The notes: generated from the letters alone by a model not told the origin. Numbered from the stretch's first letter, positions 38,501-48,293 are shown. The stretch is 64,000 nucleotides of DNA from Pseudonocardiaceae bacterium (GCA_009377865.1 WHTH01000012.1:1-64000); one strand, 5' to 3'. Numbers and translations are program-made.

Positions 38501-39237
38501 GCCTCCTCGCGAGCCAGCTCGCCCCGCAACGTGACCAGGTCATCGGCTGCTAGCCGCAGCCGGGCATCGCGCAGCTCGGCCTGCACGGTCTGTGCCTTGC
38601 GGGCGATCTCGGCCTGCCTGCCCAGCGGCTTGAGTTGGCGGCGCAGCTCGGTGGTGAGGTCGGTCAGCCGGGTGAGATTGGCCTGCATCGCGTCGAGCTT
38701 GCGCAGCGCCTTCTCCTTGCGCTTGCGGTGTTTGAGGACGCCGGCTGCCTCCTCGATGAACCCGCGGCGCTCCTCGGGTTTGGACTGCAGGATCGCTTCG
38801 AGCTGGCCCTGCCCGACGACGACGTGCATCTCGCGGCCGATGCCCGAGTCCGACAGCAGCTCCTGGACGTCGAGCAGCCGGCACGAGCTGCCGTTGATCT
38901 CGTACTCGCTGGCGCCGTCGCGGAACATCCGGCGGGTGATCGACACCTCGCCGTACTCGATCGGCAGCGCCCCGTCGGCGTTGTCGACGGTCAGCGTGAC
39001 CTCGGCGCGACCCAGTGGCGATCGGCCGGCGGTGCCGGCGAAGATCACGTCCTCCATCTTGCCGCCCCGCAACGCCTTGGCGCCCTGCTCGCCCATCACC
39101 CACGACAGCGCATCGACGACGTTGGACTTGCCGGAGCCGTTGGGGCCGACCACACAGGTGATTCCCGGCTCGAAGCGCAGCGTGGTGGCCGCGGCGAAGG
39201 ACTTGAAGCCCTTCATCGTCAGGCTCTTCAGGTGCAC
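35587..39237 (-). CDS. smc: Chromosome segregation ATPase SMC
   Basis: A 1216-residue SMC. The N-terminal head has Walker A CVVGPNGSGKSNVVDAL (residues 29-45). Two long Glu/Ala/Arg-rich coiled coils (about 165-500 and 670-1020) flank a hinge near 510-665. The C-terminal head has the signature LSGGEKSL (from 1104) and Walker B FYVLDEVEAALDD (D1132, E1133). It compacts and segregates the chromosome with ScpAB. The GTG at 39237 gives VHLKSLTMKGFKSFA; the upstream open frame overlaps the acylphosphatase region and is not coding. Confidence 0.97.
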   Translation of the reverse strand: MHLKSLTMKGFKSFAAATTLRFEPGITCVVGPNGSGKSNVVDALSWVMGEQGAKALRGGKMEDVIFAGTAGRSPLGRAEVTLTVDNADGALPIEYGEVSITRRMFRDGASEYEINGSSCRLLDVQELLSDSGIGREMHVVVGQGQLEAILQSKPEERRGFIEEAAGVLKHRKRKEKALRKLDAMQANLTRLTDLTTELRRQLKPLGRQAEIARKAQTVQAELRDARLRLAADDLVTLRGELAREEADEANARTRRTEVETALQDAQTRLSTLEQQLADSAPRLATAQDTWYRLSALAERLRGTTRLAAERARHLSAPAEEQRRGHDPDELDREAEAVAAQEAQRHEAVAQAGTMLSGAQQRRTELEQAVADAERAHVAAVRAVADRREGLARLSGEVEALRSKSGATADEIERLSAALAEARERASSAQREFDERQAEIGTLDAGEVGLDERHEAALAAHAEAQARVTELTAEHREAEQQRASWSARVEALSLGLDRKDGSEALLAAGETLPGVLGSLAGLLSVEPGAEAAVAAALGTAADALAVSGVDGAAAALQLLRERDAGRAGMLVGGAPDGDWGSAESGGWPALPTGARWAVDLVSAPEPLVGALHRMLTRTAVVDDLAAARDLVAAQPSVRAVTPEGDVLGADWAHGGSGRSRSVIEVQAAVDDATMRLADSETRIEQLATALQGARAEESARADDAENTLAALHESDAQHSAVAEQLGQLGQAARSASSESERLQEQRSAVEARREEASAQLAELQERLRLAKHEPTDAEPDTTERDEATAALTTSRGEEVEARLALRTAEERARALQGRADGLRRDAQAERGARARAAAATAARERGAAVAAQVVTAGETACRRIETSLQRAVADRDAVAADRAEQEQALSGLRGRVKELAGELDKLTDTVHRDEVARAEQRLRIEQLESRITEDFGIGLEDLVAEYGPEVAVPPPADEIAEYEAAAERGEQVTAPQPTGYDRASQQRRAQRAERDLSLLGKVNPLALEEFAALEERYKFLSTQLEDLKDTRSDLLTVVKEVDERILEVFSAAYHDVAREFEVVFAALFPGGEGRLVLTDPDDMLTTGIEVEARPPGKKIKRLSLLSGGEKSLTAVAMLVAIFRARPSPFYVLDEVEAALDDTNLRRLIGLLELLSDRSQLIVVTHQKPTMEVADALYGVSMRGDGITTVISQRLRSDSDRNGAVHGLDESAVRGQVD

Positions 39238-39343
39238 GGTGCGCCGGCCCCTCCTCGCCGCTGCCCCTCGGCTGTCGGCGCCGAGGCTACCTGCCCTACC
39301 CGGCGGGACAGGGCCACAGACTCCCGATACGGCCCGCGGGGCA

Positions 39344-39625
39344 TCAGCGCTCGACGAAGTCGTCGAGTCCGCCCCGGGCGTCATCGAACTGCTCGACGAC
39401 GGTGTCGACCTGCCCGGGTGCCTCGCCGGAGCGCAATGTGGACAGCAGCAGCTCGCAAGCCCGCCGCGGGCCCTCGGCGACGATCTCGACCCGGCCGCCC
39501 GCCACATTCGCGGCATGCCCGACCAGACCCAGCTCGAGCGCTCGTGACCGGGTCCACCAGCGGAAGCCGACGCCCTGCACTTGCCCCCGCACCCAGGCCG
39601 TCATTCGGACCCGTTGGCTGGTCAC
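39344..39625 (-). CDS. acyP: Acylphosphatase
   Basis: 93 residues with the family signature GQVQGVGFRWW (phosphate-binding loop, R22) and the catalytic asparagine N40 in GLVGHAANVAGGRVEIVAEG. It hydrolyses acyl phosphates; in the cell it is a small scavenger enzyme. The GTG at 39625 follows a clear GGAGGAG (39630-39636). It sits between mutM and smc as in mycobacteria. Confidence 0.95.
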   Translation of the reverse strand: MTSQRVRMTAWVRGQVQGVGFRWWTRSRALELGLVGHAANVAGGRVEIVAEGPRRACELLLSTLRSGEAPGQVDTVVEQFDDARGGLDDFVER

Positions 39626-39679
39626 AGTGTCTCCTCCCCGAGGCCGATCCGGCACGCTGGCCGAACCTACGTGGGGCGC

Positions 39680-40555
39680 TCACGGGTGTGGGCGCCGGGG
39701 CCGGGGCTGGCAGCGCGGGCAGGTGTAGGAGGAGCGGTTGGTGAACGAGTCGCGGCGGACGGCCGCACCACAGCGCGGGCAGGGCAGGCCGTCGCGCCCG
39801 TAGACGGCAAGCGAGCGGTCGAAGTACCCGGAGCGGCCGTTGATGTTGACGTAGAGCGCGTCGAACGACGTGCCGCCGGCGGCGAGTGCCTCGGCCATCA
39901 CCTCGGCAGCCGCGGTGAGCACCGCCCGGGCCTGGGAGCGGCGCAGCTCGGCGGTGGGCCGGGCCCAGTGCAGCCGGGCGCGCCACAGCGCCTCGTCGGC
40001 GTAGATGTTGCCGATCCCCGAGACGAGCGTCTGGTCCAGCAGGGCACGCTTGAGCCCGGTGCGACGCACTCGCATCGCCGTCACCACTGCCTCGACGTCG
40101 AAAAGCGGGTCGAGCGGGTCGCGGGCTATATGCGCCACCGGACGCGGCAGCAGCGCCCCGTCGACCGGGACCAGGTCCTCGACCGACAGCCCGCCGAACG
40201 TGCGCTGGTCGACGAAGCGCAGCTCGCTGGCTGCGTCGGCGAAGCGCAACCGCACCCGCAGGTGAGACTCATCGGGAGCGTCCGGTGGCTGGATCCGCAG
40301 CTGCCCGCTCATCCCCAGGTGCGACAACACGGCCTCGGCTGGCGCGCAGCCGTCGAGTTCGAGCCACAGGTACTTGCCGCGGCGCCGCGCAGCCGCCAGC
40401 ACACGACCGGCCAACCGTCCGGCGAAATCGCGCTCACCCGCGATGTGACGGCGGATCGCGCGGGGGTGGCGGACCTCGACGGTGCTGACGGTGCGGCCGG
40501 TGACGTGCGCGGCGAGGCCGGCCCGGACGACCTCCACCTCGGGCAGCTCTGGCAC
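39680..40555 (-). CDS. mutM: Formamidopyrimidine-DNA glycosylase (Fpg/MutM)
   Basis: A 291-residue base-excision repair enzyme removing 8-oxoguanine and formamidopyrimidines, with AP lyase activity. The catalytic N-terminus PELPEVEVV supplies Pro2 and Glu3. SHLGMSGQL, the helix-two-turn-helix ([17 protein letters not shown]) and the C-terminal zinc finger [24 protein letters not shown] are all present. The start is GTG, and translation begins 3 bp after the rnc stop. Confidence 0.97.
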   Translation of the reverse strand: MPELPEVEVVRAGLAAHVTGRTVSTVEVRHPRAIRRHIAGERDFAGRLAGRVLAAARRRGKYLWLELDGCAPAEAVLSHLGMSGQLRIQPPDAPDESHLRVRLRFADAASELRFVDQRTFGGLSVEDLVPVDGALLPRPVAHIARDPLDPLFDVEAVVTAMRVRRTGLKRALLDQTLVSGIGNIYADEALWRARLHWARPTAELRRSQARAVLTAAAEVMAEALAAGGTSFDALYVNINGRSGYFDRSLAVYGRDGLPCPRCGAAVRRDSFTNRSSYTCPRCQPRPRRPHP

Positions 40556-40558
40556 GTG

Positions 40559-41302
40559 TCATTCCGTGGGGGGCAAGCTCGCAGACAGCGCGCGCCATGC
40601 GGTCTCCGCCGCACGCTGCTCGGCCTCCTTCTTGGTGCGGCCGCTGCCGCTGCCACGGTTCTCGCCGCGCACCACCACCGTCGCGGTGAACTCCTTGAGA
40701 TGGTCCGGGCCTTCCTCGTCCACCCGGTACTCGGGCACGCCGAGATCGGCGGCGGCGGTGAGTTCCTGCAAGCTGGTTTTCCAATCGAGCCCAGCACCCA
40801 GCAGCGGCGCCTCGACCAGCAGCGGATCGAACAGCCGGTGCACCAGTTCGCGGGCGACCTCGATGCCGTGTGCGACGAATACGGCGCCGATCAACGCCTC
40901 GGTGGTGTCGGCGAGGATGCTGGCCTTGTCCCTGCCGTCGGTGAGCTCCTCACCGCGGCCGAGCAGCAGGTAGCTGCCCAGCCCGCCCTCCCCCAGCGAC
41001 CGCGCCACCCCGGCCAGCGCGTGCATGTTGACCACGCTCGCCCGCAGCTTCGCCAGTTGGCCCTCGGCGAGACAGGGATGGGTCCGGTACAGGTGCTCGG
41101 TCACGATCAGACCGAGCACAGCGTCACCGAGAAACTCGAGCCGCTCGTTGGGCTCCAGGCCGCCGTTCTCGTACGCGTAGGAGCGATGGGTCAGGGCTAG
41201 CGTCAGCAACTCGGTGTCGAGATCGACGCCGAGCGCATCGAGCAGCGGCGTCCGATCGATCGAACTGCCCTGCTGGCTCGGTTCCGCTGACCGACCCCCC
41301 AC
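40559..41302 (-). CDS. rnc: Ribonuclease III
   Basis: A 247-residue double-strand-specific RNase that processes rRNA precursors. The catalytic signature [14 protein letters not shown] is in the N-terminal half and the second acidic site is in [12 protein letters not shown]. The C-terminal dsRBD runs from about residue 165 (DWKTSLQEL through [16 protein letters not shown]). The GTG at 41302 is 17 bp after rpmF; the longer open frame would run through rpmF and is rejected. Confidence 0.96.
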   Translation of the reverse strand: MGGRSAEPSQQGSSIDRTPLLDALGVDLDTELLTLALTHRSYAYENGGLEPNERLEFLGDAVLGLIVTEHLYRTHPCLAEGQLAKLRASVVNMHALAGVARSLGEGGLGSYLLLGRGEELTDGRDKASILADTTEALIGAVFVAHGIEVARELVHRLFDPLLVEAPLLGAGLDWKTSLQELTAAADLGVPEYRVDEEGPDHLKEFTATVVVRGENRGSGSGRTKKEAEQRAAETAWRALSASLPPTE

Positions 41303-41319
41303 GGCGTGGCGTCGGAGAG

Positions 41320-41502
41320 TCAGGCCGGCCGGACGACTTGGCGGCCGTCGTAGGTACCGCACGACGGGCAGGCCACGTGCGGCAGCTTCAGCCGGCGGCA
41401 GGCCCGGTTCGAACACGCCACAAGCTTCGGCGCAGTGGCTTTCCACTGGGACCGCCGGGACCGGGTGTTCGACCGCGACATCTTTCGCTTCGGGACGGCC
41501 AC
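41320..41502 (-). CDS. rpmF: 50S ribosomal protein L32
   Basis: A 60-residue ribosomal protein: [21 protein letters not shown] from a GTG, followed by a zinc ribbon [19 protein letters not shown] (four cysteines) and GTYDGRQVV. It starts 1 bp after the DUF177 stop, the usual yceD-rpmF coupling. It is a zinc-containing (C+) form. Confidence 0.97.
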   Translation of the reverse strand: MAVPKRKMSRSNTRSRRSQWKATAPKLVACSNRACRRLKLPHVACPSCGTYDGRQVVRPA

Positions 41503-41503
41503 G

Positions 41504-42082
41504 TTACTCGTTCTCCCTTTCGCTTCCGCCGAACCGCTGCTCGAGGACGGCCCAGCGGGGATCGATTGTCTCATGCCGATGGTCCGGGCCGAGGTCGGCC
41601 CGCTTGCCACCACACTGCGCGCACAGTCCGGGGCAGTCCTCCCGGCACAGCGGCGCCTGCGGCAGCGCCAGCAGCACAGCGTCTCGCACCACCGGTTCGA
41701 GATCGATCAGCTCGTCGACCACCCGGCTGACCTCGTCGGGATCGGTTGTGTCGTCGGTGGCACTGTCCGGGTAGGCGAACAGCTCGCTCACCGGCACCTC
41801 CAGCACATCCGCGACCGGGTCGAGGCACCGGGAGCATTCCCCGGTGACCGTCGCGGACGCGGTACCCGTGACGAGCACGCCCTCCACCACCGACTCCAAC
41901 CGCACGTCCAGCGTGACGTCGCGGTCCGCCGGCACGCCGATGACGTCCAGGCCCAGATCGCTTGGCGAGGGCACGTCCCGGTGATAGTTGCGCATCGCCC
42001 CGGCACGCCGTCCCAGCTCGCGGGTGTCGATCACCCAGTGAGAGGACGGGTCGGGGCGCGTGAGAGCGGCATTATCCGGCAT
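41504..42082 (-). CDS. DUF177 (YceD) family protein
   Basis: A 192-residue protein of the DUF177/YceD family, always found before rpmF and implicated in 23S rRNA accumulation in other bacteria and plastids. Visible motifs are the barrel [23 protein letters not shown] and the C-terminal zinc-like knuckle [21 protein letters not shown]. The ATG at 42082 is preferred; the open frame continues upstream into the SepIVA gene and a GTG near 42135 is possible. Confidence 0.9.
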   Translation of the reverse strand: MPDNAALTRPDPSSHWVIDTRELGRRAGAMRNYHRDVPSPSDLGLDVIGVPADRDVTLDVRLESVVEGVLVTGTASATVTGECSRCLDPVADVLEVPVSELFAYPDSATDDTTDPDEVSRVVDELIDLEPVVRDAVLLALPQAPLCREDCPGLCAQCGGKRADLGPDHRHETIDPRWAVLEQRFGGSERENE

Positions 42083-42179
42083 GGTGGCAGTGTCGATCTG
42101 GGTCGATCTCGGGTCGATGGTTCTGGTGAGCACACCCCACCGAGGGTAGGCGACGGTGCGTCGTACCACGAAATCGTCG

Positions 42180-42881
42180 CTACAGACGGTCGGCGGAGCC
42201 TGCCGCGACCGGTCCGACATGATCGCGGCCACGACCGACGGTGCGCAACGTGCGGGTGAGCAGGTCCTCGAACTCCCCGAGCTCACGGTCGATGTATGAG
42301 TCGCACTCCGCGCGCAGCCGGTAGGCCTCATCGTTCGCCTCGTCGATGATGCGGGCGGACTCGGTCCGCGCGGCGTGGACCACCTCGGTGTCGTCCACGA
42401 AGCGGGCCTGCTCGGCGCGCCCCTCCGCGACCGAACGCTCGTAGGCAGCCCGGCCCGCCTCGGTCATCCGCTCGGCCTCGGCCTCCGCCCGCCCAGTGAG
42501 CTGCTCGTACTCCTGTTGACCAGCGGCGACCGTGCGTTCCGCCTCGGCCTGGGCGTCAGCCACCATCGTGTCGGCCTGCGTGCCGGCCTCGTCGAGCAGC
42601 CGCTGGACCTCCTCCCGCGCGTCGCTGACGGTCTGCTCGGCCTCGGCCCGCGCCGCAGACAGCAGCTCCGCAGCCTCCCGCTGGGCGGTAGCGACGAGGT
42701 CGTCGCGCTTGTCCAGCACGTCCTGCGCATCGTCGAGTTCGGCGGGGATCGCGTCACGGACGTCGTCGAGCAGTTCGAGGACGTCGCCGCGGGGCACGAC
42801 GCAGCCCGACGTCATGGGCAGCCCGCGTGCCTCCTCCATCATTGTGACCACCTGGTCGAGTGCCTCGAAGACCCGATACAC
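42180..42881 (-). CDS. sepIVA: DivIVA-like coiled-coil septation protein (SepIVA homologue)
   Basis: A 233-residue, strongly charged protein. The N-terminus MYRVFEALDQVVTMMEEARGLPMTSGCVVPRGDVLELLDDVRDAIP is characteristic. A continuous Glu/Ala/Arg coiled coil runs from about residue 55 to 200. Its counterpart between rnc/DUF177 and coaD in mycobacteria (Rv2927c) is SepIVA, which acts in septation and cell-envelope synthesis. Mechanism is inferred from that homology. Confidence 0.87.
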   Translation of the reverse strand: MYRVFEALDQVVTMMEEARGLPMTSGCVVPRGDVLELLDDVRDAIPAELDDAQDVLDKRDDLVATAQREAAELLSAARAEAEQTVSDAREEVQRLLDEAGTQADTMVADAQAEAERTVAAGQQEYEQLTGRAEAEAERMTEAGRAAYERSVAEGRAEQARFVDDTEVVHAARTESARIIDEANDEAYRLRAECDSYIDRELGEFEDLLTRTLRTVGRGRDHVGPVAAGSADRL

Positions 42882-42984
42882 CTGTGCACTCCTCCTCGCG
42901 CGACTGCTCCCTGTCGGTCAGTGTGCCCGTTGCACCCGGCCCGACCGTGGATTCCGGCAGCGCGTGTCCCCACTGCCTCGTGAA

Positions 42985-43467
42985 TTAGCGCTGCTCGGTA
43001 AGCCGGTCTATCAACCGCTGGTGAACCTTCGGCGGCAGCAGGTGGGCGACGTCGCCGCCGTAGGTCGCCACCTCCTTGACCAGCGAGCTCGAGAGGAAGC
43101 TGTAGAGCGGGTTGGTCGGCATGAACAGTGTGTCGACGCCCGACAGCTGATGGTTCAGCTGCGCCATCTGCAGCTCGTAGTCGAAGTCGCTGACTGCGCG
43201 CAGGCCCTTGACGATGGCGCCGATCTCGTTGGCACGGCAGTAGTCGACGAGTAGGCCATGCCAGGAGTCGACCCGGACCGCGGGCAGGTGCGAGGTCATC
43301 TCGACGAGCATCTCGAGCCGCTCATCGACCGAGAACAGCCGGTACTTGCTCTTGTTGATCAGGACGGCCACCACGACCTCGTCGAACTGGCCCGCCGCCC
43401 GCTCGATGATGTCCAGGTGCCCGTAGGTCACAGGGTCATAGGAACCGGGACACACGGCACGTTTCAT
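42985..43467 (-). CDS. coaD: Phosphopantetheine adenylyltransferase
   Basis: A 160-residue hexameric nucleotidyltransferase that makes dephospho-CoA from 4'-phosphopantetheine and ATP. The HxGH motif is [18 protein letters not shown] near the N-terminus, and [21 protein letters not shown] carries the second signature. The ATG at 43467 overlaps the rsmD stop (ATGA). Confidence 0.98.
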   Translation of the reverse strand: MKRAVCPGSYDPVTYGHLDIIERAAGQFDEVVVAVLINKSKYRLFSVDERLEMLVEMTSHLPAVRVDSWHGLLVDYCRANEIGAIVKGLRAVSDFDYELQMAQLNHQLSGVDTLFMPTNPLYSFLSSSLVKEVATYGGDVAHLLPPKVHQRLIDRLTEQR

Positions 43468-44018
43468 GACGTCTGACCGTAGTACACCCGGGTGTCGCCG
43501 TACTTGCGCTCGGTGACTGCTGCCACCCACTCGGGCCAGGTCAGCGAGGAGTGGCGGGCGGAGCGTTCGATCACCAGCAGCGCACCTGGCGACAGCCAGC
43601 GGTTCACGGCCAGTGCATCGAGCACGTCGGCCAGCTCGGGTCCGAGCTGCGAGTAGGGCGGATCGGCCAGCACGAGGTCGTAGGCCTGCTGCGGGCCTGA
43701 CCGCAACACCGTCTCGGCAGCGCCGACCGTCACCTCGGCCCCCGGCAGGCCGAGGGCGTCGACGTTACGCTGCAGAATCGCGGCGGCGCGGCGGTCGGAC
43801 TCGACGAAGCGGGCGTGGGCCGCACCGCGCGAGAGCGCTTCCAGGCCCAGCGCGCCCGATCCGGCGTAGAGGTCGAGCACCCGCGCGCCGTCGAGGTCCA
43901 CTCTGGACTGCAGCGTGCCGAAGACCGCTTCGCGCACCCGGTCGGAGGTGGGACGGGTACCCCGCGGCGGCACCTGCAGCCGCCGCCCCCCGGCTACTCC
44001 CGCCACGATCCGCGTCAC
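43464..44018 (-). CDS. rsmD: 16S rRNA (guanine(966)-N(2))-methyltransferase RsmD
   Basis: A 184-residue SAM-dependent enzyme that modifies G966 of 16S rRNA. It has motif [20 protein letters not shown], the acidic loop [15 protein letters not shown] and the catalytic DPPY ([12 protein letters not shown]). It begins with a GTG overlapping the pyc stop by 4 bp and is coupled to coaD. Confidence 0.96.
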   Translation of the reverse strand: MTRIVAGVAGGRRLQVPPRGTRPTSDRVREAVFGTLQSRVDLDGARVLDLYAGSGALGLEALSRGAAHARFVESDRRAAAILQRNVDALGLPGAEVTVGAAETVLRSGPQQAYDLVLADPPYSQLGPELADVLDALAVNRWLSPGALLVIERSARHSSLTWPEWVAAVTERKYGDTRVYYGQTS

Positions 44019-47000
44019 GGGGAGCGCAGCTCCAGGAGCAGGTCGCCGCCCTCGACCTGCTGCACCGTGTTGATCGCCAGTCGCTGCACGGTGCCGTCCT
44101 TCGACGCGGTGATCCCGGCTTCCATCTTCATCGCCTCGATGGTCGCCACCGTCTGACCGGCATCGACGGAGTCACCCTCGGACACCTGCAGCGTCACCAC
44201 TCCGGCGAACGGCGCGGCCACGTGCCCGTCGTCGGACCTGTCGGCCTTCTCCGCGACCGGCACGTCGGAGACGACCGAGCGGTCCCGGATCTGCAGCGGC
44301 CGCAGCTGGCCGTTGAGCGTGCACATCACAGAGCGCATCCCCCGCTCGTCGGCCTCACCGATCGCCTCGAGGCCGATGAGCAGCCGCACCCCGGGCTCGA
44401 GATCGACGGCATGCTCGGCATTGGTGCGCAGCCCGTAGAAGAACTCCTTGCTGGCCAGCACCGAGGTGTCGCCGTAGGTCTCGCGGTGCTGCTCGAAGTC
44501 GGCTGCAGGCCCGGCGAACAGCAGCCGGTTCAGCGTCCGCCGCGGTGCGGCCGCCAGCCCCTCATGGTCCTCCGCGGTCAGTTCCGCCATCCCGCGTGGC
44601 TCGCTGCGCCCCTCCAGCGCCTTGCTGCGCAGCGGCTCGGGCCAGCCGCCGGGGGGATCACCCAACTCGCCGTGCAGGAAACCGATCACCGAATCCGGGA
44701 TGTCGAAACGCCTCGGGTCGGCCTCGAAGTCGGCGGGATCGACGTCGGCGCCGACGAGGTGCAGCGCGAGGTCGCCGACCACCTTCGACGACGGGGTGAC
44801 CTTCACCAGTCGACCCAGCATCCGGTCTGCGGCGGCGTAGGCGTTCTCGATCTGCTCGAACCTGTCGGCCAGGCCGAGCGCGGTGGCCTGGGTGCGCAGG
44901 TTCGACAGCTGCCCGCCGGGGATCTCGTGGTGATAGACGCGCCCGGTGGGGGACGTCAGCGCCGACTCGAACGGGGCGTAGATCTTGCGCACGAGCTCCC
45001 AGTAGGGCTCGAGGTCGCATACCGCCTGCAGGTCCAGACCGGTGCTGCGGGCGGTGTGGTCGGTGCCTGCCACCAGCGCCGACAGCGCGGGTTGCGAGGT
45101 GGTGCCCGCCATCGATGCGGTCGCGGCGTCCACCGCGTCGACGCCGGCGTCGATCGCCGCCAGCAACGTCGCGAGCTGGCCTCCCGGGGTGTCATGGGTG
45201 TGCAGGTGCACCGGCAGGTCGAACCGCTGCCGCAGCGCGGTCACCAGGGTCCGGGCCGCCGGGGGCCGCAGCAGCCCGGCCATGTCCTTGATCGCCAGGA
45301 TGTGCGCGCCGGCCTCGACGGCCTGCTCGGCCAGCCGCAGGTAGTAATCCAGCGTGTAGAGCTTCTCGGCGGGGTCGGACAGGTCGGCCGTGTAGCACAG
45401 CGCGACCTCGGCGACGGCACGATTGGTCTCGCGCACGGCATCGATGGCCGGCCGCATCTGCCCGACGTCGTTGAGCGCGTCGAAGATCCGGAAGATGTCG
45501 AGCCCCGAGTCGGTGGCCTCCTGGACGAACGCCGAGCACACCGCGGTGGGGTATGGCGTGTAGCCGACTGTATTGCGCCCGCGCAGCAACATCTGCAGGC
45601 AGATGTTCGGCGCCGCCTCACGCAACGCCTCCAACCGCTCCCACGGATCCTCGGACAGGAACCGCAGCGCGACGTCATAGGTGGCACCACCCCAGGCTTC
45701 GAGCGACAGCAACTGCGGGGTGGTCCTGGCGACGTGCGGTGTGACCGCGAGGATGTCGCGCGTGCGCACCCGGGTGGCCAGCAGCGACTGGTGGGCATCA
45801 CGGAAGGTGGTGTCGGTGACCCCGACGGCGGCCTGCTCGCGCAGCCACGACGCGAAGCCCTCCGGCCCGAGCTCGCACAGCCGCTGCCGGGACCCGGCAG
45901 GGGGTTCGGCCGCCAGGTCGACCTCCGGCAGCTTGTGCGACGGGTCGAGCGTCTCGGGCCGCGAGCCGTTCGAGCGGTTGACGGTGACGTCGGCGAGGTA
46001 GTTGAGCAGCCGCGTGCCCCGGTCGGCCGACTGCCGGGCGTGCAGCAGGTGTGGCCGCTGCTCGATGAACGACGTGGTCGTGCGGCCGGCGACGAAGTCG
46101 GGCTCGTCGAGCAGCGCCAGCAGAAACGGGATGTTGGTCGCGACGCCGCGGATGCGGAACTCGGCGATCGCCCGGCGGGCTCGTGTCACCGCGGTGGCGA
46201 AGTCGCGGCCCCGGCAGGTGACCTTGACCAGCAGCGAGTCGAAGTGGGCGCTGATCTCGGCGCCGGCGAACGCGATGCCGCCGTCGAGCCGCACTCCCGA
46301 GCCGCTCGCCGAGCGGTAGGCCGTGATCTTGCCGACGTCCGGGCGGAAGTCGTTGGCCGGGTCCTCGGTGGTGATCCGGCACTGCAGCGCCGCGCCGTGC
46401 ACCTCGATGCTGTCCTGGCGCAGCCCCAGGTCGGCCAGCGTCTCGCCGGACGCGATCCGCAGCTGAGCCGCGACCAGGTCGACGTCGGTGGTCTCCTCGG
46501 TCACCGTGTGCTCGACCTGGATGCGGGGGTTCATCTCGATGAACACGTGCCCGCCCTCGCCGTCGAGCAGGAATTCCACCGTGCCCGCGTTGACGTAGCC
46601 GATGTGGCGGGCGAAGGCCACCGCATCGGCGCAGATCCGGTCGCGCACCTCGGGTTCCAGGTTCGGCGCCGGGGCGATCTCGACGACCTTCTGGTGGCGG
46701 CGCTGCACCGAGCAGTCCCGCTCGAACAGGTGCACCACGTTGCCCTCACCGTCGGCGAGCACCTGCACCTCGATGTGGCGGGGGTCGACGACCGCCTGCT
46801 CGAGGAACACCGAGGCGTCGCCGAAGGCGGACTCGGCCTCGCGCATCGCGGCCTCGGCAGCGTCGCGCAGCGACCCGGGCTCGTCGACCCGGCGCATGCC
46901 GCGGCCCCCTCCCCCGGCGACCGCCTTGACGAACAGTGGGAACCCGATCCCCTCGGCGGCTGCCCCCAGCTCGTCGATGTCGGCGCTGGCGCGCGACGAT

Positions 47001-47398
47001 TCGAGGACGGGAACGGCGGCCTCGCGGGCGGCGGCCACTGCTCGCGACTTGTTGCCGGTGAGCCCGAGCACCTCCTTCGGCGGCCCGATGAAGGTGATCT
47101 CCGCCTCGGCGCACGCCTCGGCCAGGTTCGGGTTCTCGGACAGGAAGCCGTAGCCGGGATAGACCGCATCGGCACCGGACAGCTGTGCCGCTCTGATGAT
47201 CTCCTCGACCGACAGGTACGCCCTGACAGGGTGACCCTCCTCGCCGATCTGGTAGGCCTCGTCGGCCTTGAGCCGGTGCTCGGAGTTGCGGTCCTCGTGG
47301 GGGAATACCGCCACGGTCTGCGCGCCCAGCTCGTAAGCGGCGCGAAACGCCCGGATCGCGATCTCGCCGCGGTTGGCGACGAGCACCTTTCCGAACAT
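44015..47398 (-). CDS. pyc: Pyruvate carboxylase
   Basis: A 1127-residue biotin enzyme that makes oxaloacetate from pyruvate. The N-terminal biotin carboxylase spans about residues 1-450 (MFGKVLVANRGEIAIRAFRAAYELG, GGGGRGMRRV, HIEVQVLAD, EMNPRIQVEHTVTEE). The carboxyltransferase TIM barrel is about 530-800 (TDTTFRDAHQSLLATRVRT, HTHDTPGG). The C-terminal biotinyl domain has EAMKMEAG with Lys1091. The ATG at 47398 follows GAAGGGAG. It is an anaplerotic enzyme, as in other actinobacteria. Confidence 0.98.
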   Translation of the reverse strand: MFGKVLVANRGEIAIRAFRAAYELGAQTVAVFPHEDRNSEHRLKADEAYQIGEEGHPVRAYLSVEEIIRAAQLSGADAVYPGYGFLSENPNLAEACAEAEITFIGPPKEVLGLTGNKSRAVAAAREAAVPVLESSRASADIDELGAAAEGIGFPLFVKAVAGGGGRGMRRVDEPGSLRDAAEAAMREAESAFGDASVFLEQAVVDPRHIEVQVLADGEGNVVHLFERDCSVQRRHQKVVEIAPAPNLEPEVRDRICADAVAFARHIGYVNAGTVEFLLDGEGGHVFIEMNPRIQVEHTVTEETTDVDLVAAQLRIASGETLADLGLRQDSIEVHGAALQCRITTEDPANDFRPDVGKITAYRSASGSGVRLDGGIAFAGAEISAHFDSLLVKVTCRGRDFATAVTRARRAIAEFRIRGVATNIPFLLALLDEPDFVAGRTTTSFIEQRPHLLHARQSADRGTRLLNYLADVTVNRSNGSRPETLDPSHKLPEVDLAAEPPAGSRQRLCELGPEGFASWLREQAAVGVTDTTFRDAHQSLLATRVRTRDILAVTPHVARTTPQLLSLEAWGGATYDVALRFLSEDPWERLEALREAAPNICLQMLLRGRNTVGYTPYPTAVCSAFVQEATDSGLDIFRIFDALNDVGQMRPAIDAVRETNRAVAEVALCYTADLSDPAEKLYTLDYYLRLAEQAVEAGAHILAIKDMAGLLRPPAARTLVTALRQRFDLPVHLHTHDTPGGQLATLLAAIDAGVDAVDAATASMAGTTSQPALSALVAGTDHTARSTGLDLQAVCDLEPYWELVRKIYAPFESALTSPTGRVYHHEIPGGQLSNLRTQATALGLADRFEQIENAYAAADRMLGRLVKVTPSSKVVGDLALHLVGADVDPADFEADPRRFDIPDSVIGFLHGELGDPPGGWPEPLRSKALEGRSEPRGMAELTAEDHEGLAAAPRRTLNRLLFAGPAADFEQHRETYGDTSVLASKEFFYGLRTNAEHAVDLEPGVRLLIGLEAIGEADERGMRSVMCTLNGQLRPLQIRDRSVVSDVPVAEKADRSDDGHVAAPFAGVVTLQVSEGDSVDAGQTVATIEAMKMEAGITASKDGTVQRLAINTVQQVEGGDLLLELRSP

Positions 47399-47519
47399 CG
47401 CAGCTCCCTTCGATCTTCGAGCGGTAGGTAATCCTTGCATCGAGACCGCCATGGCCGCTGCCCCCGGGCGGCGGCTGGGGTATCAATGAGGGGACGAACC
47501 CAGGGAGAGGACGCACGCC

Positions 47520-48293
47520 ATGGGCCGAGCGCCGTACCGCCCGGATCGCCGGTCGCGCGGCCCGCTGCGCTTCGTCGGGTTGCTGCTGCTGCCCTTCCTG
47601 ATCGTTGCCGCCGTGCTCGTCGCGGGAGGCGTGGTGGCGGGCGTCGCCATCTTCGCGATGCTGGTCAGGCTGGCGCCGCTCGTGCTGCTGGCACTGTGTG
47701 TGGTGGCCGTGGCTGCCTTCCGGCGCGGATATCGGGCCGCGCCCGCCCGGTCGCGTCGTCGCGCTGCTGTCACGCCACCCGCCCCCAAGGAGGCGCCGAC
47801 CCCCGACTCGGACGCGACCCGCGCCCGGTTCGGGCGTTTGCAGCAGGAGTACGCGCGGTTCGAATGCGATCCGCTGGCCGTGCTGCGCACTCCGGCGCTG
47901 GCTGACGTCAGCGTCGCCGCCACCGGCCGGTTCGTCGAGGCCTTCGCCGAGGCCCAGGCGCTGGACAGCGACATCGAACCGTCCGCCGCGCACCGGGCGT
48001 CGTTCGCCGCGGCGGTGGACCGGGCGTGGCGTGCCTGGTACGCCGCGACCGACGCCGCCGAGCGGATCCGGCTGGCGAACATCCCGCCCGCTGAGCGGGC
48101 CACCGTCGAGCGCGCCATCAAGTTGCTGTCCGTCGGCCGGGAGTCGTCGAGCGACGCCGAACGCGCAGCGGCCTACGCGAGAGCCCGCGCCGAGCTGGCC
48201 AAGCTCGAACGCAGCGGAACGCTGCGGCTACCGCATGCGGCGGCTGCCGCACTGCAGCGGGCCAGTCGCGGCCAGCTCCCGCCCTCGGGCTGA
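47520..48293 (+). CDS. Uncharacterised membrane protein with cytosolic helical domain
   Basis: A 257-residue protein from ATG 47520, preceded by GGGAGAGGA. Two adjacent transmembrane segments (about residues 18-45 and 48-66) follow a basic N-terminus. The remaining 190 residues are a soluble, alanine/arginine-rich helical domain (LQQEYARFECDPLAVLRTPALADVSVAATGRFVEAFAEAQALD). Similar proteins occur next to pyc in related actinobacteria, but no function is known to me. It is divergent from pyc and converges on recG. Confidence 0.82.
   Translation: MGRAPYRPDRRSRGPLRFVGLLLLPFLIVAAVLVAGGVVAGVAIFAMLVRLAPLVLLALCVVAVAAFRRGYRAAPARSRRRAAVTPPAPKEAPTPDSDATRARFGRLQQEYARFECDPLAVLRTPALADVSVAATGRFVEAFAEAQALDSDIEPSAAHRASFAAAVDRAWRAWYAATDAAERIRLANIPPAERATVERAIKLLSVGRESSSDAERAAAYARARAELAKLERSGTLRLPHAAAAALQRASRGQLPPSG

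Noticed and set aside
39238-39516. SMC start at 39516
   Set aside because: The extra 93 codons overlap the acylphosphatase gene and have no SMC similarity. SMC proteins begin right at VHLKSLTMKGFKSF.
43613-47431. 1272-codon plus-strand open frame opposite pyc
   Set aside because: It is antisense to a complete pyruvate carboxylase gene. Its translation is a low-complexity His/Arg/Gly/Leu mix without any motif, typical of frame shadows in GC-rich DNA.
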